This document shows positions 50,941 to 60,502 of a stretch of DNA of 60,718 nucleotides, one piece after another. The first letter of the stretch is position 1; each line of letters opens with the position of its first letter. The DNA is from Methanobacteriota archaeon. GTDB taxonomy: Archaea > Thermoplasmatota > Poseidoniia > Poseidoniales > Poseidoniaceae. The position numbers and the translations under genes were made by a program. The notes under the pieces are model-generated. The model was given only the letters and a program-made list of their open reading frames with translations, did not search any database and was not told the origin of the DNA. The stretch spans positions 7,015 to 67,732 of the forward strand of contig PAOW01000019.1 of NCBI GenBank assembly GCA_002710015.1, written 5' to 3'.

Positions 50941-52126
50941 TATCCTCACCCTCCGCAGTATCAGGCATCAAATCTTCGGCTTTACCATAATCATAGGAGT
51001 CTTTCTTTAGAAGTAGCCAGATTCCCGAGATGCTAGCCAATAATACTCCAACACCTGCGTATGGTAACCAGGTTAAACCCTCATCTAAGCTACGAGGAGT
51101 GATTAACCAGGTGAACCTCAAAAAGTCATCATCAACAAATCTCTTTGACCACAAAAATAGGTCGGTTGTTGAGTGTCCGGCAATAGTCAACGCGGCAGTT
51201 TTGTTGTTGAAAAACTGAGTTCTGCCAACAATATCGTAATCAATCTCATCTGTCAGATTAAAGTGAACTTCTTTGCCCATTAGGACACTAAAATACAATA
51301 ATTCTCCTTCTTGGCGATACCCCTCTATTGTATTAGAGTCTTCAACTGTCATTTCTTCTAAGTTAGATTCAGTAACAGTCGCTCCAGATATATTGGCAAT
51401 CCAAGTAATCGGTATATTCCAAGAGTTAGTAGCAGATCTACAACTTATTGTGTCTATATGTTCAAAATATAGAGTTGAAGAATTAATTGAATGATCAAAC
51501 TCATAACATCTCTCAACAGACCAGTAGGAGTATGCCTCGCCCCATGTTGTGAACCAAACATCAGTTCGCTGGGAGAGCATTTCGAGAACATCAGCATCAT
51601 GTCTTACAGTGATACCATCGATACGGCCAACCCAATACATGTTTACTAAACCACCTTTATCTAATTCTGATTCCAGAGCTTTGACATCTGCAATACCTTT
51701 CTCTAAAGATCCGCCCCTTCTGCCTAAGTCAAACCAATCATACTCATACTCCGGGATATCCTCTGAAGAATGCCATGCTGTTGCAGATTGGCCAGTCTTG
51801 TCTCCATGAACGACAAAACCTTGCTTTGAAATGGTTGTGTGTTGTGCTTCTGTAAGGTCTTTTGGAGTATATGTTGAAAGTGGATTATTCCCCCATTTAG
51901 ATGCATCTATTCTCGGTATTATGTAATCCATGCACTCTTTTGCAACAGCACCCGGATCAGCTTTCCATGCTAAATTAGGCATTCCATAGCAACCGAACTC
52001 ATTGCCATTCTCAACGTGCTCTAATCCAATAGTTGCCAACCACCCATCCTCTTCCCACTGAACGTCAGCCAGTACAGGAGGGGCCAAGGTTGCTGTAAGC
52101 AACATGACCAAGACTAACAGACGCAT
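50933..52126 (-). CDS. Anchored extracytoplasmic protein, unknown
   Basis: 397 residues with a signal peptide (about 1-20, LLVLVMLLTATLAPPVLA) and a C-terminal helix (LPYAGVGVLLASISGIWLLL) before an acidic tail. The middle region (VNMYWVGRIDGITVRHDADVLEMLSQRTDVWFTTWGEAYSY in fragments such as DGITVRHDADVL and DVWFTTWGEA) resembles the C-terminal part of polysaccharide-deacetylase-like domains, but the metal residues cannot be confirmed. It may act on surface glycans. It is coupled to TrpRS by a short overlap, an unexpected partner. Confidence 0.6.
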   Translation of the reverse strand: MRLLVLVMLLTATLAPPVLADVQWEEDGWLATIGLEHVENGNEFGCYGMPNLAWKADPGAVAKECMDYIIPRIDASKWGNNPLSTYTPKDLTEAQHTTISKQGFVVHGDKTGQSATAWHSSEDIPEYEYDWFDLGRRGGSLEKGIADVKALESELDKGGLVNMYWVGRIDGITVRHDADVLEMLSQRTDVWFTTWGEAYSYWSVERCYEFDHSINSSTLYFEHIDTISCRSATNSWNIPITWIANISGATVTESNLEEMTVEDSNTIEGYRQEGELLYFSVLMGKEVHFNLTDEIDYDIVGRTQFFNNKTAALTIAGHSTTDLFLWSKRFVDDDFLRFTWLITPRSLDEGLTWLPYAGVGVLLASISGIWLLLKKDSYDYGKAEDLMPDTAEGEDNG

Positions 52127-52215
52127 GGGGTTTGCTCATTTAGTGTTACATTTCATCATTCCCTTGCATTGTTGATAAGTAACCATCAAAGACATGTTAG
52201 TTATCGAGAGGTCTG

Positions 52216-52980
52216 ATGAGTGACCTGAGGCAAGCTTGGTTTGCGTTGGAAAGTCATTGGAAAATTAAACCAAAAGATGCGAGAATAACGGGCGATAAAT
52301 CGTATGGATTTCTCAGATGGACTCTATCTGCACCGCTCAGATTCTTACTTAGAGTAAAAATCCATGGCATCGAAAATGTGCCTAAGAGCGGGGCCACAAT
52401 TCTTGCTGCTAATCACCTATCGCATGTAGACCCACTTGTTGTGATACTCGCATCTAGGAGGAAAACACACTACCTTGCTAAAGATGGGCATTTCAAAAAT
52501 TTTGCATTAGCATCTTTCATGAGAGCTACTGGACAAATCGAAACTAACCGCGAGACTGGTGGAGCAGAAGCGCTTTCTAGTGCTGCTGTCGTTCTTCATG
52601 CAAAGAGAGCATTGGGTATATTTCCTGAAGGAACAAGATCGAAAAAGGAGCATCCACCATACCTACTACCTGGCAAAACGGGCATTGCAAGACTTGCAGC
52701 ATCACATCCAGATACTCCAGTGGTCCCGATTGGCCTAATGGGTACTAGAGATTTCATGACCCCGGGTAAACATAAGTTTCCTAGACTGTGGAAAAAAGTA
52801 GAAATCTCTTATGGAATTCCAATCACCTGGTGGAAATGGTTAGGAGAAAATTATGAGGTGAGCACCATAATTGAAATCGCCAGCAAGGAAGAGCACGAAA
52901 TCAAAAAAGCGTTAGCAGAAATGTATAGAAAATTCACAGACGATTTCATGCAGATGATAAAAAATCAGGGCGCTCCGTGA
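52216..52980 (+). CDS. plsC: 1-acyl-glycerol-3-phosphate acyltransferase (PlsC-like)
   Basis: 254 residues. The catalytic H-x4-D motif is NHLSHVD (His67, Asp72) and the second block is FPEGTRS (136-142), with VVPIGLMG following. The enzyme adds an acyl chain to lysophosphatidic acid in bacterial-type ester phospholipid synthesis. Archaea normally build ether lipids, so such a gene in an archaeal genome is notable. The start is ATG 52216 with GAGAGGT just upstream. It precedes thyA by 37 nt on the same strand. Confidence 0.9.
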   Translation: MSDLRQAWFALESHWKIKPKDARITGDKSYGFLRWTLSAPLRFLLRVKIHGIENVPKSGATILAANHLSHVDPLVVILASRRKTHYLAKDGHFKNFALASFMRATGQIETNRETGGAEALSSAAVVLHAKRALGIFPEGTRSKKEHPPYLLPGKTGIARLAASHPDTPVVPIGLMGTRDFMTPGKHKFPRLWKKVEISYGIPITWWKWLGENYEVSTIIEIASKEEHEIKKALAEMYRKFTDDFMQMIKNQGAP

Positions 52981-53017
52981 AAATCCTCAAAGGCTTTCAT
53001 AATCCCCATCTAAATTG

Positions 53018-53815
53018 ATGCGGGAATACCTTGACTTAATGCAGAGAATTTTGGATGAGGGAGAGGAAAAATCCGATCGAACAGGTACTGGCACATTGTC
53101 TGTATTTGGACATCAGATGAGATTTGACCTTTCAAAGGGATTCCCTATGGTTACTACAAAAAAACTTCATCTGAAATCTATTGTTCACGAGTTACTATGG
53201 TTCCTTGCAGGTGATACAAATATTGGATATCTCCAAGAAAACGGAGTTAGAATTTGGAACGAGTGGGCAGACGAAAATGGTGATCTAGGTCCGGTCTATG
53301 GAAAGCAGTGGCGTAAATGGGAAGCCAAAGATGGCAGAGTCATCGACCAAGTAAATCAGGCTGTTGATATGATAAAAAATAATCCTGACTCAAGGCGAAT
53401 AATTGTCAGCGCTTGGAATGTTGGTGAATTGGATGAAATGGCACTTATGCCTTGTCACGCTTTCTTTCAATTCCATGTTGCAAATGGGAAACTAAATTGT
53501 CAATTGTATCAAAGAAGCGCAGATGTATTTCTAGGTGTACCGTTCAACATTGCCTCTTACGCGTTGTTGACCCACATGATGGCACAAGTTTGTGAGTTAA
53601 AAGCCGGAACATTTGTTCATACAATAGGAGATGCACATCTTTACAATAATCACTTGGATCAAGCAAAATTACAGCTATCGCGTGAACCAATTGAACCACT
53701 ACCTACCCTGAAATTGAATCCCGCAATAAAGAATATCGATGATTTCACTTACGAAGATATCGAAGTTATAGGATACGAACACCATCCCCACATCAAAGCC
53801 CCAATCGCAGTGTGA
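53018..53815 (+). CDS. thyA: Thymidylate synthase (ThyA)
   Basis: 265 residues from the ATG at 53018, nearly the E. coli length. The catalytic cysteine is in MPCHAFFQF (Cys146), with [11 protein letters not shown] and [12 protein letters not shown] also present. It methylates dUMP to dTMP using methylene-tetrahydrofolate and yields dihydrofolate. The folate-dependent enzyme is typical of bacteria; many archaea use ThyX. DHFR starts 5 nt later. Confidence 0.97.
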   Translation: MREYLDLMQRILDEGEEKSDRTGTGTLSVFGHQMRFDLSKGFPMVTTKKLHLKSIVHELLWFLAGDTNIGYLQENGVRIWNEWADENGDLGPVYGKQWRKWEAKDGRVIDQVNQAVDMIKNNPDSRRIIVSAWNVGELDEMALMPCHAFFQFHVANGKLNCQLYQRSADVFLGVPFNIASYALLTHMMAQVCELKAGTFVHTIGDAHLYNNHLDQAKLQLSREPIEPLPTLKLNPAIKNIDDFTYEDIEVIGYEHHPHIKAPIAV

Positions 53816-53820
53816 TAGAC

Positions 53821-54279
53821 ATGCTCAAAATGATAGTTGCTTGCGACAGAAATGGGGCAATCGGCAAAGATGGAGACTTACCTTGGAGACAGTCAACTGA
53901 CCTGCAATATTTCAAAAAATTGACCATTGGGTCCAACCTCATTATGGGCAGGAAAACATGGGATTCACTTCCAGGTAAGTTACCGGGAAGAGAACATTTT
54001 GTCCTATCTAGAAATGAACATTCTGATATTACAATAATCAATTTTGAAGACGCTATCAAAATGGAAGGATGGATAATTGGAGGAGGAGAAATATATGAGT
54101 TGTTTTTACCTCACGTGTCCCAAATTTATAGGACGATTATCAATACAAGAGTTGAGAATGCTGACACTTTCTTTCCTGACATAACTGGAGAAGGATTCGA
54201 ACTTACAGATGAAGAATTTTTGGAAGCAGGTCCAAAAGATGACCACGACATGACATTCCAAGTTTGGACTAGAAGATAA
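53821..54279 (+). CDS. folA: Dihydrofolate reductase (FolA)
   Basis: 152 residues from the ATG at 53821. Typical motifs are VACDRNGAIGKDGDLPWRQSTDL (with the acidic residue that protonates substrate), LIMGRKTWDSLPG for NADPH, and IIGGGEIYELFL. It regenerates tetrahydrofolate from the dihydrofolate made by ThyA. The two genes lie 5 nt apart, so they are one operon, as in many bacteria. Confidence 0.95.
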   Translation: MLKMIVACDRNGAIGKDGDLPWRQSTDLQYFKKLTIGSNLIMGRKTWDSLPGKLPGREHFVLSRNEHSDITIINFEDAIKMEGWIIGGGEIYELFLPHVSQIYRTIINTRVENADTFFPDITGEGFELTDEEFLEAGPKDDHDMTFQVWTRR

Positions 54280-54337
54280 CTCAATTCCAAAAATTGCATT
54301 GGGAATAATTGAAATGCTTACTACTTAAGGGACAAAC

Positions 54338-54913
54338 ATGAGCGCAGGTTTGGTTATTGGAGCTATTGCTGGTGTTTTGGTCATAATTTTACTGATTTGG
54401 TTTATTTCGACTTGGAATAGACTGGTTAGGTTGGAAGAAAACGTCAACAAATCTTGGTCTGACATTGATGTATTATTGAAGCAGAGATATGACATGATTC
54501 CAAATCTTGTCAACATCGTGAAAGGATATGCTGCTCACGAAAAGGAAATATTCGAACAATTCGCACTAGCAAGGCAAACCGCTGCCGGAGCTCTAGCTTC
54601 TGGAGATGTTAGAGGAATCGGTGCTGCTGAAGGCACAATTGCTGGCCTGATGCCAAGAATTAATATGGTAGCCGAGCAATATCCTGAGCTAAAAGCCGAC
54701 ACCTCATTTGTCAACATCCAAAATCAACTCGTGTCAATTGAGAATCAAGTTTCAGACCGCAGGGAGTTTTACAATGCTAGCACAACAAATTGGAATGCTG
54801 CAATTCAGATGATTCCAACAAGCATTGTAGCAGGAATGAAGGGCGCTATGCGCCGTGAGCTATTCGAAGTAACCGACCCAGTTCAAAGAGAAGCTGTCCA
54901 AATTCAGTTCTGA
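54338..54913 (+). CDS. LemA-family membrane protein
   Basis: 191 residues. One N-terminal helix (LVIGAIAGVLVIILLIWFIST) is followed by the LemA helical domain: VRLEENVNKSWSDIDVLLKQRYDMIPNLVNIV and the later NQVSDRREFYNASTTNWN. LemA proteins are found in many bacteria and some archaea, anchored in the membrane and with unclear function, possibly in membrane-stress sensing. The start is ATG 54338. A 473-nt non-coding region follows. Confidence 0.93.
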   Translation: MSAGLVIGAIAGVLVIILLIWFISTWNRLVRLEENVNKSWSDIDVLLKQRYDMIPNLVNIVKGYAAHEKEIFEQFALARQTAAGALASGDVRGIGAAEGTIAGLMPRINMVAEQYPELKADTSFVNIQNQLVSIENQVSDRREFYNASTTNWNAAIQMIPTSIVAGMKGAMRRELFEVTDPVQREAVQIQF

Positions 54914-55386
54914 GCTCCGATCTGAGATTGTTCGAGAGGGCCGGCAATGAAAGGGCCTACTGAAAGCCCACTGTATTGATAGAAATGGTACAGGGTGTTT
55001 TGTGATAACCCCTTTCATTTTTCCCAATTTGTTCTAAAGGACCTCCCGTGGGGAGTCTCATAAGTGCAATTTTCCAGAGTTGCCAAGGACTTGGCAATTT
55101 GTCTCAACAGTCCAATCATTTCCTCTATTTCGTCTTGTGACATAATTGGGTTCATGAGTTTGCGCTGGATGAAGATTTCCATACAAACGATTCAGAGTGC
55201 CCCCCTCTGTATCAATGGTAGTCGCATGGGTAGCGTCTAAAATGACCAACGCAAAGTCCATTCAAATACCAACTACATTCGCATGAATAGTTGGTTAGTA
55301 CTCTTAAACAATTCAAAATAATTTATTTCTGGATAAGTAAGTATAATTCAAAAAATTTTACATAATTTCAACTATTCCAAACTATC
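54914..55386. other. 473-nt region without a supported gene
   Basis: No coding gene convinces me here; a 67-codon minus-strand frame (55058-55261) has no family and a weak start. The first 120 nt fold locally, with CACTGTA/TACAG-GTG and GGGT/ACCC near 54968-55014, then a T-rich run that could end lemA transcription. CTCCC/GGGAG at 55043-55055 is a small hairpin. TTGCCAAG-GA-CTTGGCAA (55080-55097) is a perfect palindrome. The last 100 nt are AT-rich and should hold the promoter of the M9-like gene. No SRP RNA or tRNA signature is present. Confidence 0.5.
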
Positions 55387-58300
55387 ATGGCTACTACACA
55401 AAATGCCTTGACTCTATGCTTAATATTGCTGCTTGCCCCTTTAGCAGGCTGCTTAGATTTAAACGAAGGGTCTCAAGGCGATGAAGGAGTTAACGAATCG
55501 TGTGTTGATTTTGATTACTCTGATTTGAACTGCCTCGATATCGGTTTGCCGGATGAAAATGGCTTGATGGCGTTACCTATGGAAAATGATAACGGACACG
55601 GAGACCATCACGATTTGGAAACTGAGGAATATAGCTCAAGCACAAAAAGTGACATTATTGAATGGGGATTGGATTCTTTTTACAGTAGAGATGCACTAGA
55701 TTCAGAAGTAAATGTTCTAGATGTACCAGTAAGCCCCAAATGGTATTCAGGAACATTAAATGAAACAGACAATTTAGACATGTACAGATTAAATCTCAAA
55801 GAGTTTGCAACATTTGAGATGAGTTTGTATTCAATCTGTGGTCATGAAAATATTGAATATAGCCAAATCCTGAAGAATACTACAGATAATTCTGTAATTA
55901 GTGAATTCAATGCTACTATAACATCCATATCCGATAGTTGCATGGATTTTTCTAGTACAACATCAGATTCAGCAGAAGACTACTGCCATCCGAGTAATAT
56001 GGATAGTTTAGTGGATTCTCAGCACACAACCTACAGTTGGAATAAATCTAGTAGTGATCAAAATACAGAACTTACTTTACTATTTGGAAGTAATAATCAA
56101 GCCGTATATTGTGTTATGCTAAGACAAGTTGAAGACACGTTTACCTCTCCGATACGGTTTACTGAAGACTCAGCTCCAGCAGGTCCATCAGGGCCGGGAG
56201 GAATTTCATTTACACCGACTTGCACATCGTCAGACTTGGTGCCTACACCTAACTCAGCAGACTTGATCTCTTACCTCGCTACAGTTGACTCAGCATGTCT
56301 TAGATATCTTTGGTACCTTGATACTGCTGTGTCAGATGCGATGAATTCACAAAATGTTGCAGATATTTATCAAGAATTAATTAATCTGGAACCAACTTTT
56401 GACGGCACGAACACTGATGCACATATGCAATTGATGATGTTTGTTAGAATAGCAGGTTACCATGAATGGTACAATTCTATCCCTGCTTTATCCAACAATG
56501 TCCACCTACTAGCAGAGCAGATGGTAACAGGTTACGGCAATAACGCGAATTTCCTACTAATTAATGCAGTTGCTGGAGCAATTGTCTACCAATTTGTAAA
56601 CATTGCAGATATTTACGATTTGTCTTACCTAATTGTTGGGTTACATGTAGATATTTTGGAACAGTTTTCAGACCCAGTTGTACTTGATTCAAACTACGCT
56701 CAGGGTTCTGTGTTATACACAACATTGATGTCGATTGCTAGGCAAGCATGGCGCCCCGAATACAGATTATCTCCTGATATGCCATCACTTTCAGATAATC
56801 TAGAGATATTGGCGGTTGATGCAAACTCTGTACTCCAAGACGCAGGACATACTTGGGTTGTTAATTGTGCGATTTTCTCTCTATATTCATTTTCTTACAA
56901 TTATCTACCAAGTTATTATGCAGAGGGTTTTTCGATACTAGTTGATGCTCAATCTACTCATCTTGCAGCCTCACCTAATCTATTTTCAGTCCCATTTTTG
57001 TGGGCAACAAAAATCTTGGATATTTACTATGATTGTTCTCACCCAGCGGTCAGTCATTGCGTTGATGACGTGGTCCCAATATTAGAGTCACAGTTATTCC
57101 CTAATGAGTATTCTTTTGACGATGGAACGATTGTATTTCAAACACCTCTTAACGTTGAAGATGTACAAGTTCTCTATCACGCTGCTAAAGAAGTCCAATC
57201 ACAATTCAATCGCCTCACTATGACAATCCAGCCTGTGGATAACGATCCAAATGACGTTCTGACAGTCGTAATTTATGGTTCGAGAGCTGATTATGTTACT
57301 TACCAAGGTTTCTTGTATGGTCTAGGAACAAACAATGGCGGCATGTACATAGAACATTGGGGCAAGATTTTCACTTACCAAAGAACGTCTCAAGAAAGTA
57401 TCTACACTCTAGAAGAATTGTTTAGACATGAGTATGTTCATTTCCTGGTTGGACGCCATTTGATTGAGGGCATGTGGGGTGACTCAGGATCAATCTATGA
57501 CAATGACAGGACGACTTGGCTGGATGAGGGTTTAGCAGAATACCTAACTTGGAGTACCGATGATGAAGGCGTACCAGTTCGTGCTAAATTAGTTCAACAG
57601 GTTTCTAATGATGGTACAGATAAGATGGATATCTCAGAAATTGTATCATCAACTTACTCTCATGGCTGGAAGTTTTATCGATACAGTTGTTTGTTTTTCG
57701 ATTACCTTCACCAATATCATTTGGATGATTTGATCGAATTATTGCGGTATGCACATTTCTCAGACATAGCGGCATTCGACGCTAAAGTAGCTTATTTCGC
57801 TACAGATCAAACATTGAACGATGGATTCCATTCACACATTGATGATTTGATTGATGACCTTCCAAATCTAACCGACCCTACGACAACTTTCCCGCCAGTA
57901 GACTCAATCACATATCTGGATTTGGATTTGATTCAGTCAGAATTCCAGAGTGTAAATGACTGCACTCTATCGGTAATTGATACAAATCCGAGGTTTACTT
58001 GCAGTGGTGTTCTATCCAGTGTTGCTTACTCTACAACACCAACAACCTCTGAATTATGGTATTTCTTTGATAATGAACTCACACAGATTCAATCGCATAT
58101 GAAAGGCCTACAAGGTTACAACAATTTCGATCAGTTGACTTGCAGATTTTCAAATATTAGAGTTGGTTATACAGATTCGACACAAACCGATCAGTATGGA
58201 CAAGCAGAATACTACTGTGATGGACCTTTGCCACAAGGAACCTATTCTAGGGACCCTTCACTCCAATTGATTACAGAAGATATTACAAAACTCAGACTAG

Positions 58301-58575
58301 GTACCAACGCAAACTGTGTCGAAGTAAACCCCACATTCATTCAATGTACTAGCACATACACATCACAATTATACGAAGATGGTACTTCATTTTCTGTATT
58401 AGTATCTGCATTTGAAAGCGATGTATACAACTTAGAAAATCAATTATTTGGAAAAAGTCCAACATTCTATTCTGATCTTGAATGCATAACAACCGGTACT
58501 CCATCAGAGGTTGAATACGCATATGGAGATGGGGTATATCTCTCAGGAAATTGGCAGTGTGACATAAATTTGTGA
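55387..58575 (+). CDS. Lipoprotein metallopeptidase, M9 collagenase-like
   Basis: 1062 residues. The signal ends in a good lipobox, LAPLAGC (C22), followed by an acidic linker. Residues about 300-430 (LRYLWYLDTAVSDAM, MFVRIAGYHEWYN) resemble the M9N domain of collagenases. The zinc motif is HEYVH (681-685, Glu682 catalytic), with the third ligand in WLDEGLAEY (Glu714). The C-terminal third has repeated Cys pairs, probably disulfides. It should be held on the outer face of the membrane and cut extracellular protein, fitting a protein-consuming marine archaeon. Substrate not known to be collagen. Confidence 0.85.
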   Translation: MATTQNALTLCLILLLAPLAGCLDLNEGSQGDEGVNESCVDFDYSDLNCLDIGLPDENGLMALPMENDNGHGDHHDLETEEYSSSTKSDIIEWGLDSFYSRDALDSEVNVLDVPVSPKWYSGTLNETDNLDMYRLNLKEFATFEMSLYSICGHENIEYSQILKNTTDNSVISEFNATITSISDSCMDFSSTTSDSAEDYCHPSNMDSLVDSQHTTYSWNKSSSDQNTELTLLFGSNNQAVYCVMLRQVEDTFTSPIRFTEDSAPAGPSGPGGISFTPTCTSSDLVPTPNSADLISYLATVDSACLRYLWYLDTAVSDAMNSQNVADIYQELINLEPTFDGTNTDAHMQLMMFVRIAGYHEWYNSIPALSNNVHLLAEQMVTGYGNNANFLLINAVAGAIVYQFVNIADIYDLSYLIVGLHVDILEQFSDPVVLDSNYAQGSVLYTTLMSIARQAWRPEYRLSPDMPSLSDNLEILAVDANSVLQDAGHTWVVNCAIFSLYSFSYNYLPSYYAEGFSILVDAQSTHLAASPNLFSVPFLWATKILDIYYDCSHPAVSHCVDDVVPILESQLFPNEYSFDDGTIVFQTPLNVEDVQVLYHAAKEVQSQFNRLTMTIQPVDNDPNDVLTVVIYGSRADYVTYQGFLYGLGTNNGGMYIEHWGKIFTYQRTSQESIYTLEELFRHEYVHFLVGRHLIEGMWGDSGSIYDNDRTTWLDEGLAEYLTWSTDDEGVPVRAKLVQQVSNDGTDKMDISEIVSSTYSHGWKFYRYSCLFFDYLHQYHLDDLIELLRYAHFSDIAAFDAKVAYFATDQTLNDGFHSHIDDLIDDLPNLTDPTTTFPPVDSITYLDLDLIQSEFQSVNDCTLSVIDTNPRFTCSGVLSSVAYSTTPTTSELWYFFDNELTQIQSHMKGLQGYNNFDQLTCRFSNIRVGYTDSTQTDQYGQAEYYCDGPLPQGTYSRDPSLQLITEDITKLRLGTNANCVEVNPTFIQCTSTYTSQLYEDGTSFSVLVSAFESDVYNLENQLFGKSPTFYSDLECITTGTPSEVEYAYGDGVYLSGNWQCDINL

Positions 58576-58690
58576 TATGTAATGAACCCTAATGTGCCAT
58601 TGTCCCTCATTCATCTTCAAAGCATGCACAAAGCAAAAGCTCTGTTGTAACCGCAAGCGACAATAAGGGTACCCATGCGAACACAGGCAT

Positions 58691-58711
58691 TGTATAGGGG
58701 TCCCCTATACA
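58691..58711. promoter_or_regulatory. Perfect 10-bp inverted repeat, operator or terminator
   Basis: TGTATAGGGG-T-CCCCTATACA, a 21-nt near-perfect palindrome with one central base, in the 219-nt gap between the M9-like gene and the Pro/Met-repeat gene, about 85 nt before the latter's GTG. The short loop suits a dimeric regulator operator better than an RNA hairpin. Two related 14-nt direct copies (TCATTC-A/G-TCTTCA) flank it at 58607 and 58712. Confidence 0.5.
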
Positions 58712-58794
58712 TCATTCGTCTTCATTGCAAGCCGCAGAGGCAATTACTACTTGACTGAAGTTAGAACTAAAACATCCTACTTTTTGGCGGGCAT

Positions 58795-60354
58795 GTGGCA
58801 ACATTAGACGAAATTTTCGATTTTACTCTATTTGAGATAATTTTGACTTTGTTCTTTGTTGTAATAATCCCACTACTTTGGATTAATTTCCGATTGAATA
58901 TTAATCGTAAAAAAATATCCAAAATAACTGCTAAAGTTCGTAATGAAAGGGTCAATAGACTATTTTTTACTATACTAGTTTCTTCAACGATATTACTTAT
59001 GTTTGGAATGATTGATATTGCATTACCTGCTCTAGTAATGTTGATTCTAGCATCTGGGGGGAAATTATCTTACAAGATTCCAAAATTCGGAAAGATTAGT
59101 TATGATGTAGACCGCTTCTCTAACGAGGTAGTTGCAGTGAAAGCCCATGAAGTATATGATGAAGCAGGAATACTGAGGCCACTGAAGACTGTTCAACTTC
59201 AATCACTTGGTAGTAACATGAAATCTACCACTGGATTATTCAAGAGTAGAGCACAAAAAAGATCTGCAATTGTACAAAATGAACAGATTCACATGCAGAA
59301 TGCTCGCATACGGGCAGAACAAACATTACACAATGAAAAGCTACGTGCGGAGCAAATAAAAAGGAGGTCGCTTGTTAATGAAAGTATAAATGCTCATAAA
59401 CGCAAAATCAGATTATCTCTGCTAAGCGCATTCGTCTTCGTTGCAAGCTTGCGAGCAATTACATTAATATCAATCACTCCGGTTATGGAACTTTTGGGCT
59501 TTCCTTCTAGCATTATTCCCGCAGAGCGAGGGTTTGTTGAAATTATTCTAGAAGATTATTGGGCATATGGACTAATTTTTGTATTCATAGGAATTGGACT
59601 TTATTCAACAGAGAAGGGTATTGAATTGTTAATGATATCTAGATTCAATCGCCCGAAATTTGTCCAGGTTGGCGATTTTCCAGAATCCTTCAAGAGTAAA
59701 ATAATTAATTTGATAAAGGGTAAATCAAAAAATCCGGTGAAGACAAAGAATAATCGTAGTATCCGACCAAATTCGTCACCTAATTTCCAACAAAATCATT
59801 CGTCACCCAGGCCCTCTGGAGCCGTTTTGATGCAAACACCTTCTGGAATAAACCCAATGCCTATACAGCGCCCTCCCGGCATTGCTCCAATTCCAACGAG
59901 ACCACCTACTGGATTGCCTCAAAGGACTATGGCGAGACCTCCGGCTTCAACCGTAATGCCTATGCAACCGGCCATGCCCATGCAGCCTCCTATTCCGCCT
60001 GTAATGCCTATGCAACCGGTCATGCCTATGCAGCCTCCTATTCCGCCAGTAATGCCAATGCAACCGGCCATGCCCATGCAACCTCCTATTCCGCCTGTAA
60101 TGCCTATGCAGCCTCCTATTCCGCCCGTGATGCCAATGCAGCCCTCTATTCAACCGACAATGCCTGTGAGACCCGCTAACACTTCTAAGATGCAAGTTGA
60201 ACAACAAGACCCTCAACAAACTTCCAATTCCGAATCTGTAGCGATTGATACAGCAGAAATTGAACCACCGCTACCAGAGACAGGTCTACCTGATGGGTGG
60301 ACTATCGAGCAATGGAAATATTACGGCAAAAAATGGCTAGAGATGGGAAAATAA
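58795..60354 (+). CDS. Membrane protein with coiled coil and Pro/Met/Gln-repeat tail
   Basis: 519 residues from the GTG at 58795. Helices lie at about 12-31, 53-83, 205-225 and 258-278. Between helices there is a cytoplasmic-type charged segment with a coiled-coil stretch (NARIRAEQTLHNEKLRAEQ). After the last helix, a basic linker leads to a Pro-rich tail with tandem units VMPMQPxMPMQPPIPP (residues about 387-454), then an acidic end and the terminal motif GLPDGWTIEQWKYYGKKWL. That Trp-rich C-terminal motif resembles short endings I associate with other marine euryarchaeal proteins. Function unknown; the repeat may be a spacer or a protein-binding tail. Confidence 0.75.
   Translation: MATLDEIFDFTLFEIILTLFFVVIIPLLWINFRLNINRKKISKITAKVRNERVNRLFFTILVSSTILLMFGMIDIALPALVMLILASGGKLSYKIPKFGKISYDVDRFSNEVVAVKAHEVYDEAGILRPLKTVQLQSLGSNMKSTTGLFKSRAQKRSAIVQNEQIHMQNARIRAEQTLHNEKLRAEQIKRRSLVNESINAHKRKIRLSLLSAFVFVASLRAITLISITPVMELLGFPSSIIPAERGFVEIILEDYWAYGLIFVFIGIGLYSTEKGIELLMISRFNRPKFVQVGDFPESFKSKIINLIKGKSKNPVKTKNNRSIRPNSSPNFQQNHSSPRPSGAVLMQTPSGINPMPIQRPPGIAPIPTRPPTGLPQRTMARPPASTVMPMQPAMPMQPPIPPVMPMQPVMPMQPPIPPVMPMQPAMPMQPPIPPVMPMQPPIPPVMPMQPSIQPTMPVRPANTSKMQVEQQDPQQTSNSESVAIDTAEIEPPLPETGLPDGWTIEQWKYYGKKWLEMGK
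59953..60156 (+). repeat. In-frame tandem repeat, 48-bp units
   Basis: Three 48-bp units (59953-60000, 60001-60048, 60049-60096) encode VMPMQP-A/V-MPMQPPIPP, followed by two shorter 30-bp versions (to 60156). The copies differ mainly at third codon positions. Length changes by multiples of 3 would keep the frame, so the number of units may vary between strains. Confidence 0.9.
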
Positions 60355-60502
60355 CCCACGACAAAATAATCCAAATCGGATAGTTTCAGTGGGTGTGTCC
60401 GAATACCCATACGAATGCAATTGATGTTTGAATGGGCTTTGCGTGGATCATTTTAGACGCTACCGTTCCGAAATACTGACTCAAAGGTAAGGTATTATGT
60501 TA

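Noticed and set aside
55058-55261. Minus-strand 67-codon frame in the non-coding gap
   Set aside because: No family, no SD, overlaps a palindrome; kept only as part of the gap description.
58716-59448. Near-identical 18-mers TTCGTCTTC-A/G-TTGCAAGC at 58716 and 59431
   Set aside because: One mismatch over 18 nt is compatible with chance in this window; the second is inside a coding helix.
59947-60219. His/Arg-rich minus-strand frame
   Set aside because: It is the reverse of the Pro/Met tandem repeat and open only because the repeat lacks stops in that frame.
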